A stretch of 33,643 nt of DNA from Basidiobolus meristosporus CBS 931.73. Taxonomy: Eukaryota; Basidiobolomycota; Basidiobolomycetes; Basidiobolales; Basidiobolaceae. The position numbers and the translations under genes were made by a program. Positions 1 through 10,157 of this stretch are shown here, in pieces (within the stretch, counting starts at the first letter, position 1; each line of letters begins with the position of its first letter). The notes beneath the pieces are model-generated. The model did not search any database. It saw only the letters and a program-made list of their open reading frames with translations, and had not been told where the DNA came from. Where the stretch lies: NCBI GenBank assembly GCA_002104905.1, contig MCFE01000816.1, forward strand, positions 1 through 33,643, in the 5' to 3' direction.

Positions 1-755
1 GCTCTATAATATGGCAAGTGCTCGTACCTGAGAAATCACCTGACCAAGAAGCCGATATTTCCACAGCCATCACACGTGATACGCGGCATGCAATTCTGGA
101 TAGCACCCGGTCGCACAACACACATGAACAGCCTCAGATTATAGGGGAAGGACGAGACTCTTGATTTGGGTTCAAGTTCAACCCATAATCTGATACTGTT
201 TATTGCATTTGCGAGGAAAATTAAGGTTGGTAGTGTAGGCCTTCATCGATGAATATGGCCAATATTACTCCAATTCTGACGTTCTATTCCAGAATAAAAG
301 CGACCGGAATATTATACATTAGGGAAGCCATCACCTTCCCCTCAAACAAAAGCCATATTTGTCAGGAGTTACACTTCTCGTTCCAATATTGGCAACTATG
401 CCTTGATACAGGTCAGTTTTTCCGGATCATTTATATCCAATGTATTGTGTTAATGTATTTAATTTTAGATCAGGCTATTGTTCACTGACCCTGGGATTGA
501 AACTTGGCTACTGTGTGGGATTTTCGAATGTCTATTCGTGTGCTTTTGATTTGTAATTTCAATTCAACTTGTTCATTTACATATCTCGAGACTCCCTTTC
601 TTCCAATCCCTCTTATCCATTTAACAGCGTAAATACAGCATACAGTCTATTATTGGTGTATCTACTTTCTGAAAGTCCCTATTGTTTCCTTTCGGACAGC
701 TCATCCTATTCAACTTGTTTGACACTCCACTTAGTATCGTTGCATTTCTAGAAGC
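1..755. other. Left-edge intergenic region
   Basis: I recognise no gene here. The open frames are short and have no recognisable domain or splice pattern. A CACGTG box lies at 73-78, and an inverted repeat at 134-193 is listed separately. The right-hand part is presumably the promoter and 5' leader of the ubiquitin protease. A short upstream frame starts at the ATG at 756 and overlaps that gene's start in another frame. Confidence 0.5.
134..193. repeat. Nested inverted repeat
   Basis: TCAGATTAT (134-142) is complementary to ATAATCTGA (185-193). The pairing continues after one bulged A with GGG (144-146) against CCC (182-184), which competes with a nested hairpin GGGTT-7 nt-AACCC at 168-184. 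The shape recalls a tRNA, but it is too short (about 60 nt) and has no proper A box, so I do not call a tRNA. Confidence 0.5.
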
Positions 756-769
756 ATGTCGCTTTTGAA

Positions 770-2936
770 ATGGATTGGAATGGTAAGCCTCCAGGTTTTC
801 CCAAGTTTCAACAATTCCTAGCTCACACCGTAATCAAGGGGCAAACCAAAAATCCTTCTGCTGAAGGAGGATCTGCTGGCACTGAGCGTTACTTTGGCTT
901 CGAAAACGTAAGTACTGGTTGTGTTTGCTTTTTGTTACTTTACCAAATTCACTAAGCATTTTGCCGGTTTGACTAGTTTGGTAACACATGGTATGGAAAC
1001 TTCATGGATTATGATTTCTCTCTATATTGTCTGAAGCTAGGTTGATAGTTACTTGAATGCAGTTCTTCAAGCCCTATACTTCTGTCGACCTTTTCGAGAG
1101 TGTGTTCTAAATTATCCAAATGGCCCCATGGGTGTCCCGCCAACACCCATGCCACCTACACCGCACGAGTCAATCACACCGAATATGAGTGTCTCTTCCC
1201 TCAGCAGTGGTAAACGTCAGAATAGTAAAGAGATGGCCCAATCTGTAAATAGTACATCTGGGAGTAAGGAGAGAGCCAAGGTCGAGCTTGGCCAAATACC
1301 TAGTACGAATCCTGTGAGTAATGCTATGCCTATACCACCCAATTCGGCCCCCGAAGAAACCATAAGCTGCGTTCCTGGCATGGAGGAGTCTATCTTTACA
1401 GCAATGAAGGAGCTGTTTTGGAAAATCCAAAGCCAAAGGAAGAGAAACGGTGTGCTCGCTCCTAGCCAATTTATCACTAAACTACGAAAAGAAAATGGTA
1501 TGGAATTGGCTTTTCAGCAAGTAATCGATTTGAATTGTTTGTTCATTGCTTTGTCAGAAATTTATAGAAGCACTATGCATCAGGATGCTCATGAATTTTT
1601 AAACTACATCCTTAATACAATCGCCGAAGATGTTCAAGTCTACGAAAAAAATTATACAAACGAAGCTAGCCTTCGCGAAGGTCGTGGGTCTCAAAATTCA
1701 GGTAATTCCCCAGTCAGATTGGTTTCTAGCGGTGTTTGTCTAATATTCTCTAGATAAAACACCTTCACTGTCATCATCAAATAGCAGTGGTGCAGGAGAG
1801 AAGACCTGGGTACATCAACTATTTGAAGGCGAATTGACCAACGAGACTAAATGTTTAACATGCGAAACGGTATGACACAAAGCCTATTTCCGAAAGACCA
1901 CATTTATAATATGAGCACAGGTTACCAATCGTGAAGAGTCTTTTTTGGACCTCTCAATTGATATTGAAGAAAACTCATCAGTCACCAGTTGTCTACGCCA
2001 GTTTTCGGCTAGTGAGATGTTGTGCCACAAGAACAAGTTCTTTTGCGATATTTGTTGCAGTTTACAGGAGGCAGAAAAAAGGTGATTTTCTCATCTACTC
2101 ACATGCTATACTGCGCAGGCCAACAGGCACTCATCGTTTATTTTTTAGAATGAAAATCAAGAAACTCCCTAACATTCTTGCTCTGCATCTAAAACGATTC
2201 AAGTATCAGGAAAACATCGGGAAATTCGTGAAATTGTCCTACCGAGTGGCATTTCCGCTGGAACTTCGCTTGTTCAACACGGTACGAGCCATTTCCGTTC
2301 AAGCCTAGAAAGGCGTTAGTTAATAGAACGTTACAGAGCGACAAGGCGGAAGATCCGGATAGATTGTATTCCCTCTTTGCAGTAGTGGTGCATCTCGGAA
2401 GTGGACCTCATCATGGCCATTACATTTCTTTGATCAAGAGTATGGGAAATTGGCTGATATTTGATGATGATAGTGTTGAGGTAGGTATATCATGCTATTC
2501 TGACCCCATCTGAAGCGTGGCGATTAACCATTAATTGCTGCAACAGACGATAGATGAAAGTGATCTGCATAAATATTTTGGGAATCTACCTGGCTCGGGA
2601 TCGGGCTATGTTCTATTCTACGAAGCCCAGAATCTTGATATCACCGCTCTTGGCGTACCTTGCTTGTCAAGCAGCCCAACGGTTACGCAAAGCTCGTGGT
2701 CTCCAGAATTGGCAAATGGGATGGAACACTTTCGATTACAAAATCCCCCGAACCGACAGGAGGACCAGGCGGAAGATAAACCGGAGGATCCAAAGGAGAA
2801 GGAGGAGAGAAAGGAGCGAGAGAAAAATGAGAGAAAGCCTAGTTGGTTTTCTGGAAGAAGACTAGGAAAGAAAGAGAAGAAAAGCAACGAAGATGTGTCC
2901 TCGGACCTGGGAGCCAAATTAAAGCTGGGGAAGTAG
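770..2936 (+). CDS. creB: Ubiquitin carboxyl-terminal hydrolase, CreB / USP12-USP46 type
   Basis: Cysteine protease that removes ubiquitin from proteins. In Aspergillus the CreB family acts with CreC in carbon catabolite regulation; the yeast relatives are UBP9/UBP13. I join exons 770-907, 977-990, 1049-1701, 1754-1869, 1921-2081, 2149-2281, 2337-2480 and 2547-2936. All junctions are GT-AG and keep frame, giving 582 residues. The Cys box FGNTCYLNAV puts catalytic Cys near residue 51 and is rebuilt only through a 14-nt micro-exon. The His box GPHHGHY puts His near 433, and GSGYVLFY closes the catalytic domain. Cys pairs CLTC and CDIC match the USP12 zinc site. A Ser/Pro-rich insertion of about 70 residues follows the Cys box. 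The tail after about residue 480 is highly charged ([10 protein letters not shown]-like), resembling the coiled-coil tail of CreB. The start is the first ATG in frame with the conserved region. An out-of-frame ATG at 756 could act as a small overlapping upstream ORF. Confidence 0.92.
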
Positions 2937-4459
2937 TCTCGTTTTTAGTGTGATTCGGTCAACCTTGTTTATTGGCAGTCACTCTTCTCACCTGATAATC
3001 ACCTTCCGTAATGTTGTTTGTGCAACAATTTTTGGCTCGGTTCCGTATTCTCTCAATCCTCTTTACCATTCCAATGTCTCCTGCATCCCTTCAAGATGTG
3101 CGGATTTTTTCAATTACCATGCCATCACTCATAAAGAACTAGTATTGCTCAGACACATCCCTTTAATGCATATGATATAGTATATACCCACACTCGCCCC
3201 TTAGAACGAGCGCCAGCATTAAAGTCAACTAACAATAGTGGTGACCAAAAGCAGCCACCCCACCTCACCGCCGACAAGCAGCAAGTCCAAGCCTTCTGGA
3301 AATGTGCACTGAGGTGATGGGCCATCCAGTACTTGCTTAGCTCTGTGCCAAAGTGATATTAATGGATTTGACATTTAGTTTCACCACTTCCCACGATATA
3401 CGCGATACGAAACAACCGATCAAGTCTCAGAAATCCCCACCCGAGGTTCTTATAACTAGTACCCCACAACCCTAAACCACAGTCTTTAGAATGAGCCCGA
3501 TAGCGATTATTTAAAACATCCCGACATCTATATTTCTTTGGTGTATTCTTAATCAACGCCGTATCTTAGCCAAACTTATGTATATCAACGGTATCCAATA
3601 TATCTCTTCTATTCCTAAAAATCCTCTTGACCTTGCAAGTTCGGGACAACCGTTGCTGGTTGGACACGCTAGAGCGACAGGACATGGTGGTTGACCGGTT
3701 CGTGTTGCCTACTCGGGCCTATATAGCTGCGACTTCGGAGTATCGAAGATATTCACGTTAGCCATTGGGTTGGTTCTCTGGTTAGTGACCCCGCTCCTTA
3801 CAAAATGGGTGTCCAGCGTAGTGTTCATGCCTAGCCACATTGATGGGCTGGAGTGTATGAGACCGGGAATGCTGTTGCCATCCGTTCTATCTCATCCAGG
3901 GATCATCACTACGTCACTCTGGCTGCCTAGCAGAGTTATCAGTTCTGCGTGCGGTTTATCGTGCCTTCCCAGTAGTTTCAAAAAAAGACGGATTGGTAAA
4001 CAACAAAGAAGCTAAACGTGTTTAAGAAAGGCTGGTGTGAGTTCTGATTGGGCCCAGCTCCGCTGTAAGGTTGAATTGTATTCATGCACCAAGGGTGAGC
4101 AGTGGCCAGATTACCAGTGATCATTGACATAGTGTCATCCAATAGCCAACTCTAGATTGGTGATTGTGTTTGATGTGGGAAATATAAATAAGCATTCAAA
4201 TGCCCAAAATTCTCGTGATACTTGTTGAATTTGCTCCAATAATAAATGAAGGAGTGTCGCTACTGAAGTATGTAATGATTCACTCACTCAGTTCACAATC
4301 CATTTGGGCAGCGGCGACACATGAGGGTTTCCTATTTAATCCGAGAATATAAAAGGTGTTTCGAGGGGATTCATCACACCTCAAGATTTACGTGAACAAC
4401 GTAGTTTTGTTTTTTCCTTAACTGCATAAACATTAGAATACCGAAAGTATTACATTCGG
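2937..4459. other. Intergenic region between ubiquitin protease and SURF4 gene
   Basis: No convincing gene. The open frames (for example 3770-4015) have no recognisable domain and no supporting splice structure. The first few hundred bases are the likely 3' UTR of the ubiquitin protease and the last 120 are the promoter and leader of the SURF4 gene. Confidence 0.5.
4348..4355 (+). promoter_or_regulatory. TATA box of SURF4-like gene
   Basis: TATAAAAG lies 105-112 bp upstream of the ATG at 4460. It is in the right place for a fungal core promoter with a leader of about 80 nt. Confidence 0.55.
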
Positions 4460-5327
4460 ATGGAGCAAGTTAAACGCACCACTTCTCAGTTGGAGGATCT
4501 TATCGCAGGTATTGCTGCCCCTATCAAGCCGTACATCCCCATTATCGCTCGGTTTCTCCTAGTGGTTACTTTCCTGGAGGACTCCATTCGTATCATATTT
4601 CAATGGTCTGACCAGCTTCGTTATCTTGAAAAATACCGTGGGTTTTACTGGGGCTTTAGCCATTTCTTCTTAGCGTTCAATGTTTTGGTAGGTTTCGGAG
4701 CTTTGAAAAACATCTGATCACAACTAACCCAGCTTATAGACTATGTTCATTGGCTCTTTTATGGCCATCACTAAGAAACACACCCAGTATGCAGTCATCG
4801 GGCTTTTCTGCGTCATTGTTTCTCAGACCCTTGGATACGGCCTTTTATTCGATTTCAAGTTCTTCCTTCGCAACCTTTCGTTGATTGGTGGCCTTTTGAT
4901 GCTCCTCGCCGATGTGCTTCACAAGAGACAGACCGTCTTTGCCGGGCTGCCAAGTGTCTCTGAAATCGATAAATCCACATATTTCCAACTTGCCGGAAGA
5001 ATCCTACTGATCTTCCTTTTCATGTCCTTCGTTTTTGCCGGGGAAATGACTCCACTCCGAATCTTTTCCTCCATTGTTGGATTTATCGCCTGTATCATGG
5101 TGGTGGTAGGATTCAAGGCGAAGTGGTCCGCTTTGTTCCTCGTACTCTTCCTTTCGATCTTCAACGTGATTATCAACAACTGGTGGTCTATTCATCATGC
5201 TCATCCCAGCAGAGATTTTGTTAAGTATGACTTTTTCCAGACTTTGAGCGTCATGGGCGGGCTGATGCTGTTAGTAAGTATGGGCCCTGGTGGTCTCTCG
5301 GTTGACGAGAAGAAAAAAATGATCTGA
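4460..5327 (+). CDS. ERV29: SURF4/Erv29-family ER cargo receptor
   Basis: Polytopic membrane protein that loads soluble secretory cargo into COPII vesicles and cycles between ER and Golgi. Exons 4460-4687 and 4740-5327 join in phase 0 across a 52-nt intron (GTAGGT donor, CTAAC branch site, TAG acceptor), giving 271 residues, the usual family length. Family blocks are clear: an N-terminal hydrophilic segment, YFQLAGRILLIFLF, VVVGFKAKWSALFLVLFLS, NNWW, and the conserved end GPGGLSVDEKKK. Several hydrophobic segments fit the expected multi-span topology. The last four residues are KKMI, a canonical KKxx dilysine COPI-retrieval signal, as expected for a receptor returned to the ER. Confidence 0.95.
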
Positions 5328-6445
5328 TTCCAGAGTAGGCAAAAAAATATCGTATTGACGACTGCAAGATAAACATTCAAGCAAACCATCCTACCACCCG
5401 TTCATAGCGTGCATCACGTTTCATCTTTCAGTTTTTTGCGTAGTTCCAGTCCTACAAAAGCGTAAGCATTCTTGAATAATGCACCTACTGAGTCTGGCTG
5501 TTTGAATTACAAGCGTAGCGAATAACTTGCAATATGCCATGTGTAAATCAAGTACTACATTAGAGTAAATCCTAAGCAATGCTAGAGTCTATCTGAGTGT
5601 AAGCATGGTTGAGAATTGGACCCAAAATCCCGGAAGCTCACAGATTAGATAGGAACCAAGCAACCCGGTATGTGCTATCAGTCCAGTGTGGACCACTAAG
5701 CGTCCCATTTGGGCTACCACGGCACTACAGAAGGCTGAACTTTTACATGCACATGAATGTATTAGCCGAGATTTTCTATCTCCAAAAATTACAAATCGAG
5801 TGCCTTTACTGGTCATTGTATGTAAGCGAAAGGGACGATCATGACCATGCCAGCTGAGAAATCCCTGTAGCCATGGCCCTAGACCTTGTATAATGCCTCC
5901 CTCGCGGACCTTTTCACATGAAAATCATGAGTTTGATTTGGCGTATCGCACAAATAGCCTTAATCATGTACTTACACCTCAAGTTCGGCCATTCACCAAC
6001 GTGCTTCACATGTATATGGCCAGCTATTACACCTATCCTTGGTCAGCATTGTTAGTCAAGCAACTGCTGAAATTTCGTAGTAGCACAGCCTTTGGATGAA
6101 GTGGTTGATTTCAGAGTTTATTACACCCAATGAATCAGGGCTCTCGAGGCATACATCTAAGCAGGTTTTCCTTATACAGAATGTGCAGCCCACCATGCCG
6201 GCCTTCAGCTCATTCAGCATGGGCAATATACCGTTTTCTCTGCCGACAACAAACCTGAATCCCGAGTAAATTTGCATATAAATTCGAAGCACCAAGATGA
6301 CTGCCATATTCATGAATCATTATAAGAACTAGCTCCGCCTGAATGCTCTGATCAGCTTCCCACACCTCCACCTACCAACTTGCCTGGTCCGATACCTCCA
6401 CATTATACTCACAGCTTCTCTTGAGCTACCCAGGTTCTATCACAC
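5328..6445. other. Intergenic region between SURF4 and bHLH genes
   Basis: I see no gene. Open frames at 5609-5857, 5893-6099 and the minus strand at 6056-6313 are unrecognised and lack introns or motifs. The right part should hold the bHLH promoter, but I see no clear TATA box. Confidence 0.45.
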
Positions 6446-7793
6446 ATGGATGAATTGAACCATCCCACCTCATCTACAGTAGGTTGGTCTCTCTTGATTT
6501 CATGTTCTCGAGTCGCTGATGGGGAATGCATCCGGACTGTATTACGATTCGAGTATGCGCTGACTCCTCGCAGTGGCATCTAGATTAGAGTCCTTAAACT
6601 GGTTTTTAGCCCGCCCATCACACCATCACACCGTCTAACCCTTTCCTATCCATCAGAGACCAATACTAGGAATACAATCGCCTCGATTTCCGGCATTTCA
6701 GACTACGGGAGCCAGGAGCTGTCCAACTCTCGAGAAACTGAACAATCCGGTGCATTGGGCGTGAGAGCAATGATCGGCCCGTCCGATACCCCCTATTCTG
6801 ACTTGTCGGTAACTAGTCATCAGCCTCCGTATCATGCGCTAGGTAATGGATGTGCAAGGACAATAACACTCCCCCTTACTCCTCCCAGACAATCCCAATC
6901 TGGTCACCTCGCTATTTCAAGAATTCCCGATTTTTTTAGCAGTTAACTTCAAGAATGCTCATTAAATGTCTTTTCCATCCCATAGATCCTGACGATACAC
7001 ACCAAATACGGTATTCAGTTACTCATGAACTGATGGACTGGCAATCCCCTCACCTCTTTAGATCAACGGAGCCATCCTATTTCGGGGCATTGGAGTTGTT
7101 GGGGTCAAATCTAGAAGACCCCACCGCAGATTCCCTTCTAAGTTTCCACCATACTAGTGCACGAACACCACCTCACATAGAGCGTCCATCGTCCGCCATG
7201 GATCAAGTGGAAAGTCACCGGCCTACAGGTATTTGTATCTCTCCAGCTTTCCGCGGATGCTGGCAACTTAGCCCACCCATTTGTCCCAAAGGTTTGGCCC
7301 GACGGTACTCTGTGGCAAGCGAGACGGAAGAGGCCCTGGTTAAAGCAGAGCTGACCACCCAACCCATTCATATCCAGCGACGGGCTAGTACCAGCTCAGC
7401 ATCCTCCAGTTCCATGGCTGCCCCTTGTGTACCCCATCAAGATAGCCCAGGGAAAGGTAGAGGTGGCTTCGGCCGGGGGAAGCGAGCCAAGTGCGAGCTG
7501 CTTACTGAGAAAGAAAAAAGAGCTAATCATATAGCCTCGGAGCAAAAGCGTCGACAGAACATACGTGTAGGCTTCGAGCGTTTGGTCGAAATTGTGCCCA
7601 CACTAAGCCACAGCCACAGATCAGAGTCGGTCATACTCCAGAAATGTAGGTGTAACGAACGCCGGCTTCTGCGATGAACGCCTCACTCATATTCTTCGAT
7701 TCAGCTGTCGAGTATATACATCAGCTGTTGAACACTAGACAGCAGTTGAAACAACGTGTGCAGAATTTGCAGTGGCTACTCGGCGAGACGTAA
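6446..7793 (+). CDS. bHLH transcription factor, Ino4-like
   Basis: Sequence-specific DNA-binding regulator. Proposed exons are 6446-6482, 6657-6842, 6986-7645 and 7705-7793, giving 323 residues. The first two junctions are my inference: the donor of intron 1 is GTTGGT and a GTAGGT donor lies 4 nt upstream, but only the former keeps frame. The last intron (GTAGGT to CAG) is secure because it joins the two halves of the HLH. The N-terminal two thirds are Ser/Pro-rich and unstructured. The basic region near residues 245-263 contains HIASEQKRR, with the His-Glu-Arg spacing that reads a CANNTG E-box. Helix 1 is GFERLVEIVP and helix 2 is SVEYIHQLLNTRQQLK, which runs to the C-terminus. The domain resembles filamentous-fungal Ino4-type proteins, which in yeast pair with Ino2 on phospholipid genes. 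The target role here is inferred only. Confidence 0.8.
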
Positions 7794-8563
7794 CTCTCTA
7801 CCTTCTACACCAACTGCTCTGTATCCCAAGACTTACCTCTCTTTCTAAATACAAGGAACGACAGTCTGGATGATTATGGAGTTGGTATCTCATATAATAT
7901 TGTGACTTTATACGATCTAAATTATTCTCTACCGCACCTATGCTCGCCCTAGTCTACAGATGATGAGGACCACCACCGACCGCAATAGAACCATATCAGA
8001 GCGGCCAGGAGGTGAAGATGGAGAGCTGCTTGGCTATAGTACCCCAAGCGTACTGAGAGCCTAGAGAACTGTGTTACTGTAAATAGATTGATCCAGCAAC
8101 CCTCTGGATCGCTGGCCAATGGGGTTTCGGATGGGCCATCTCAAATATTCGTGATTTCAATAAACCCGTCTACTCTACAGGACATTCCGAATTCCAGAAA
8201 CACCCTCACTTACAGCAGTTTGAGGGATCACTCACATCTCAACCGGTCCAAATGGGCTCTCAGATATACTCCACTAGTGTCACCCGTCTCCCTCCAATTG
8301 GATGGCATCGAGGATATCTGTTGGAGGGCTAGCATGAATTTGCGTAACCCCTTGGAATACCATATTAGGCAACGGTCGGGAAAAGAATTCATGTGCCTGG
8401 CAAGCATTCTACCCTGCAAGTTGCCACCGCGATAAAATTAGTTAATCCCATCTGCTCGAGGAGTTCGCATAATATCGGGATCCTCGGGATTTGTTGATCC
8501 CGTTGAGCCACGGAGAAACGGATTTATTAAATGATCATTATTCCAAAAAAGGTTCGGACTAGT
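7794..8563. other. Intergenic region with one unsupported frame
   Basis: Contains the 3' flanks of the bHLH gene (+) and the MAPEG gene (-). An open frame at 8088-8435 (+, 115 codons) has no domain I recognise and no supporting signals, so I do not call it as a gene. Confidence 0.45.
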
Positions 8564-9004
8564 TTACAATACAAGCTTCAAGCAGCTGTAGACTATGGTG
8601 AGGAGCATAGTCAAGAGGGAGATGTTGAAGAGGATGGCGCCGGCGCGACGTCCTTCAGGACCACTGGCACGATATCCGTTGGCGTACAGCTGGCGACCAG
8701 CAATGTACACGAATCCAAGGAACCCGGCAAACTTGGGACAGAAGAGACCGGTAAGAAGGACGAAGATTTGTGCGGAGGAGATTTGCTCCACATAGTTTTG
8801 GTGGGATCTTTGAACATTGTTGAAGGCCACCCAGTCTTCGTCATTTAGCTTGGCAGCGAATCGACCACTACCCATGTCGGGGTAGTCAACCTTGTACTTC
8901 TTTCTGGCTGCCCCCACGCCGGCGCCGATAGCAACAAGCTGGAAGCCCATGGCGGCGGCGGCAAGAATGGGCCAGGCAAATTCGGGTGATAGAGTAATCG
9001 ACAT
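8564..9004 (-). CDS. MAPEG-family microsomal glutathione S-transferase 3-like protein
   Basis: Integral membrane protein of the MGST3/FLAP/LTC4S superfamily. Family members conjugate glutathione to lipophilic compounds or reduce lipid hydroperoxides at the ER membrane. The gene is one exon of 146 residues, the normal family length. The family signature FNNVQRSHQNYVE (FNCxQRxHQN in MGST3) is present, followed by GFVYIAGRQLYANGY and RRAGAILFN. Four hydrophobic segments are visible: residues about 9-30, 75-95, 95-112 and 122-143. The ATG at 9004 is preceded on its own strand by a TATA box at 9061-9070 and a composite CACGTG/CRE-like site at 9259-9271. Confidence 0.93.
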   Translation of the reverse strand: MSITLSPEFAWPILAAAAMGFQLVAIGAGVGAARKKYKVDYPDMGSGRFAAKLNDEDWVAFNNVQRSHQNYVEQISSAQIFVLLTGLFCPKFAGFLGFVYIAGRQLYANGYRASGPEGRRAGAILFNISLLTMLLTIVYSCLKLVL

Positions 9005-9060
9005 ATTTCACTATGTATTCTTGAAGACAACGGTTAATATTTCCATCCTTCGGGGGAAAG

Positions 9061-9070
9061 CCTTTTTATA
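9061..9070 (-). promoter_or_regulatory. TATA box of MAPEG gene
   Basis: TATAAAAAGG on the minus strand, 57-66 bp upstream of the ATG at 9004. Confidence 0.6.
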
Positions 9071-9258
9071 CGATCTGTTTCGTAATTTGGCGCCATGTCG
9101 CGAGGAACATTCTCGGTCAATCTCGCTTGCTAGATCACATTTGTCAGCAATCAAAATCGGCCTTATTTGACCATTTTACTTGGCCACTGTCGTTTGTAGG
9201 AAGCTCCATTCTGATTAGGCGAATTTGCCAATTTCGCCACCCAGAGATTGCTACGGAA

Positions 9259-9271
9259 TCACGTGACGTAA
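9259..9271. promoter_or_regulatory. Composite E-box / CRE-like site
   Basis: TCACGTGACGTAA fuses a CACGTG palindrome (9260-9265) with TGACGTAA (9264-9271). It lies about 255 bp upstream of the MAPEG start. CACGTG is the core site of bHLH factors (Cbf1/SREBP type) and TGACGTAA suits bZIP factors. Occupancy is inferred. Confidence 0.45.
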
Positions 9272-9553
9272 GGGACCGAAACCCCCTGGTTCGCGAAATG
9301 TACATGTTAATCGAAGGCTAGGAAGATAGAGCGCTGGCCTGGTAGGATAATGATAAAAACAACCAAGTCAAGGCGGGAGGCAGTTGCGGAGCATCAATTG
9401 CAAAGGCTAAATTTGGTATGTTGGGCATCTTTCCATTGAGTCGGGCGATTTCTGATCCCATGAGTAGGGTGGCAGGGCTCCATGTTTTGTGCTGCATACG
9501 TGCAGTTGACAGGGCTGCGGATCTAGAGGCCAGGGTAGTGTGAGGGCTGACAG
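9272..9553. other. Distal MAPEG upstream region
   Basis: I see no gene here. The minus-strand frame at 9318-9653 has no recognisable domain. Confidence 0.4.
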
Positions 9554-10157
9554 GTGAGATCTTGCCAACCCTGCTGGTGCGAAATGAGGTGGCGACATAT
9601 ACCATACGTTTCATACGCACATGATTTTTGCAATAATACATCATACGTACCATTTTCTTCGAAGCTCATGGCTCAGAGGAAGTCCTTCGAATGCCGTACT
9701 AATCAAGCTGCATTTAGATGTTATCTCCAAGCTTCGCAGCCATCATACCGGAGTTGTGATCCATCCCCCGGTGCTCAATTCAGCACTGTAAATGGCAGCC
9801 ATCACTGGAAATTCCCTGGGATGCATCGCAATGTGGAGTCACGCGACATGCATACTTCCGAATTGAGGAAAGGCATCCCATCCAGCACCTGGGTACACTC
9901 CAGAGAAGGGTTGATAAACCAGCGATTATCCAATCAAGGCTATCAAAGGGATCTTTTTTATGATAGAGCAACAAAGGCCACGGCGACGACTCCAACGATA
10001 GCATGCAGGTTGGGATTATTCGAGTTCTCAGTTCGTAGATTCAACACTGTTGGTAAGTTTATTGGTGCTCATCCTTTCGACTTTAGCTAACTTCTGGGGT
10101 TTGGCCCATGTTACAGCAGATGGAGGGTGGGATGGGGATGAAGAAAATCACTCTTAA
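9554..10157 (+). CDS. Hypothetical spliced gene converging on the vacuolar protease
   Basis: Tentative. An open frame from 9554 runs into a textbook intron at 10053-10116: GTAAGT donor, GCTAAC branch site at 10086-10091, TTACAG acceptor, 64 nt. Splicing keeps frame and adds an acidic tail ending DGDEENHS, with a stop at 10155-10157. That stop overlaps the protease stop (10154-10156, other strand), so the two frames would be convergent and overlapping. The predicted product of about 177 residues has no domain I recognise and looks compositionally random. The exon upstream of the intron may therefore be wrong, or the transcript non-coding. On the minus strand a hydrophobic stretch at about 9970-10050 (ending AIVGVVAVAFVALS) is an alternative reading, but it lacks a start codon. 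Confidence 0.25.

Noticed and set aside
8088-8435. 115-codon open frame as a protein gene
   Set aside because: No domain, no introns, no promoter signal, and composition like chance sequence.
9780-10050. Minus-strand small membrane protein ending in a hydrophobic tail
   Set aside because: The hydrophobic stretch has no in-frame start codon, and a strong intron on the opposite strand overlaps the region.
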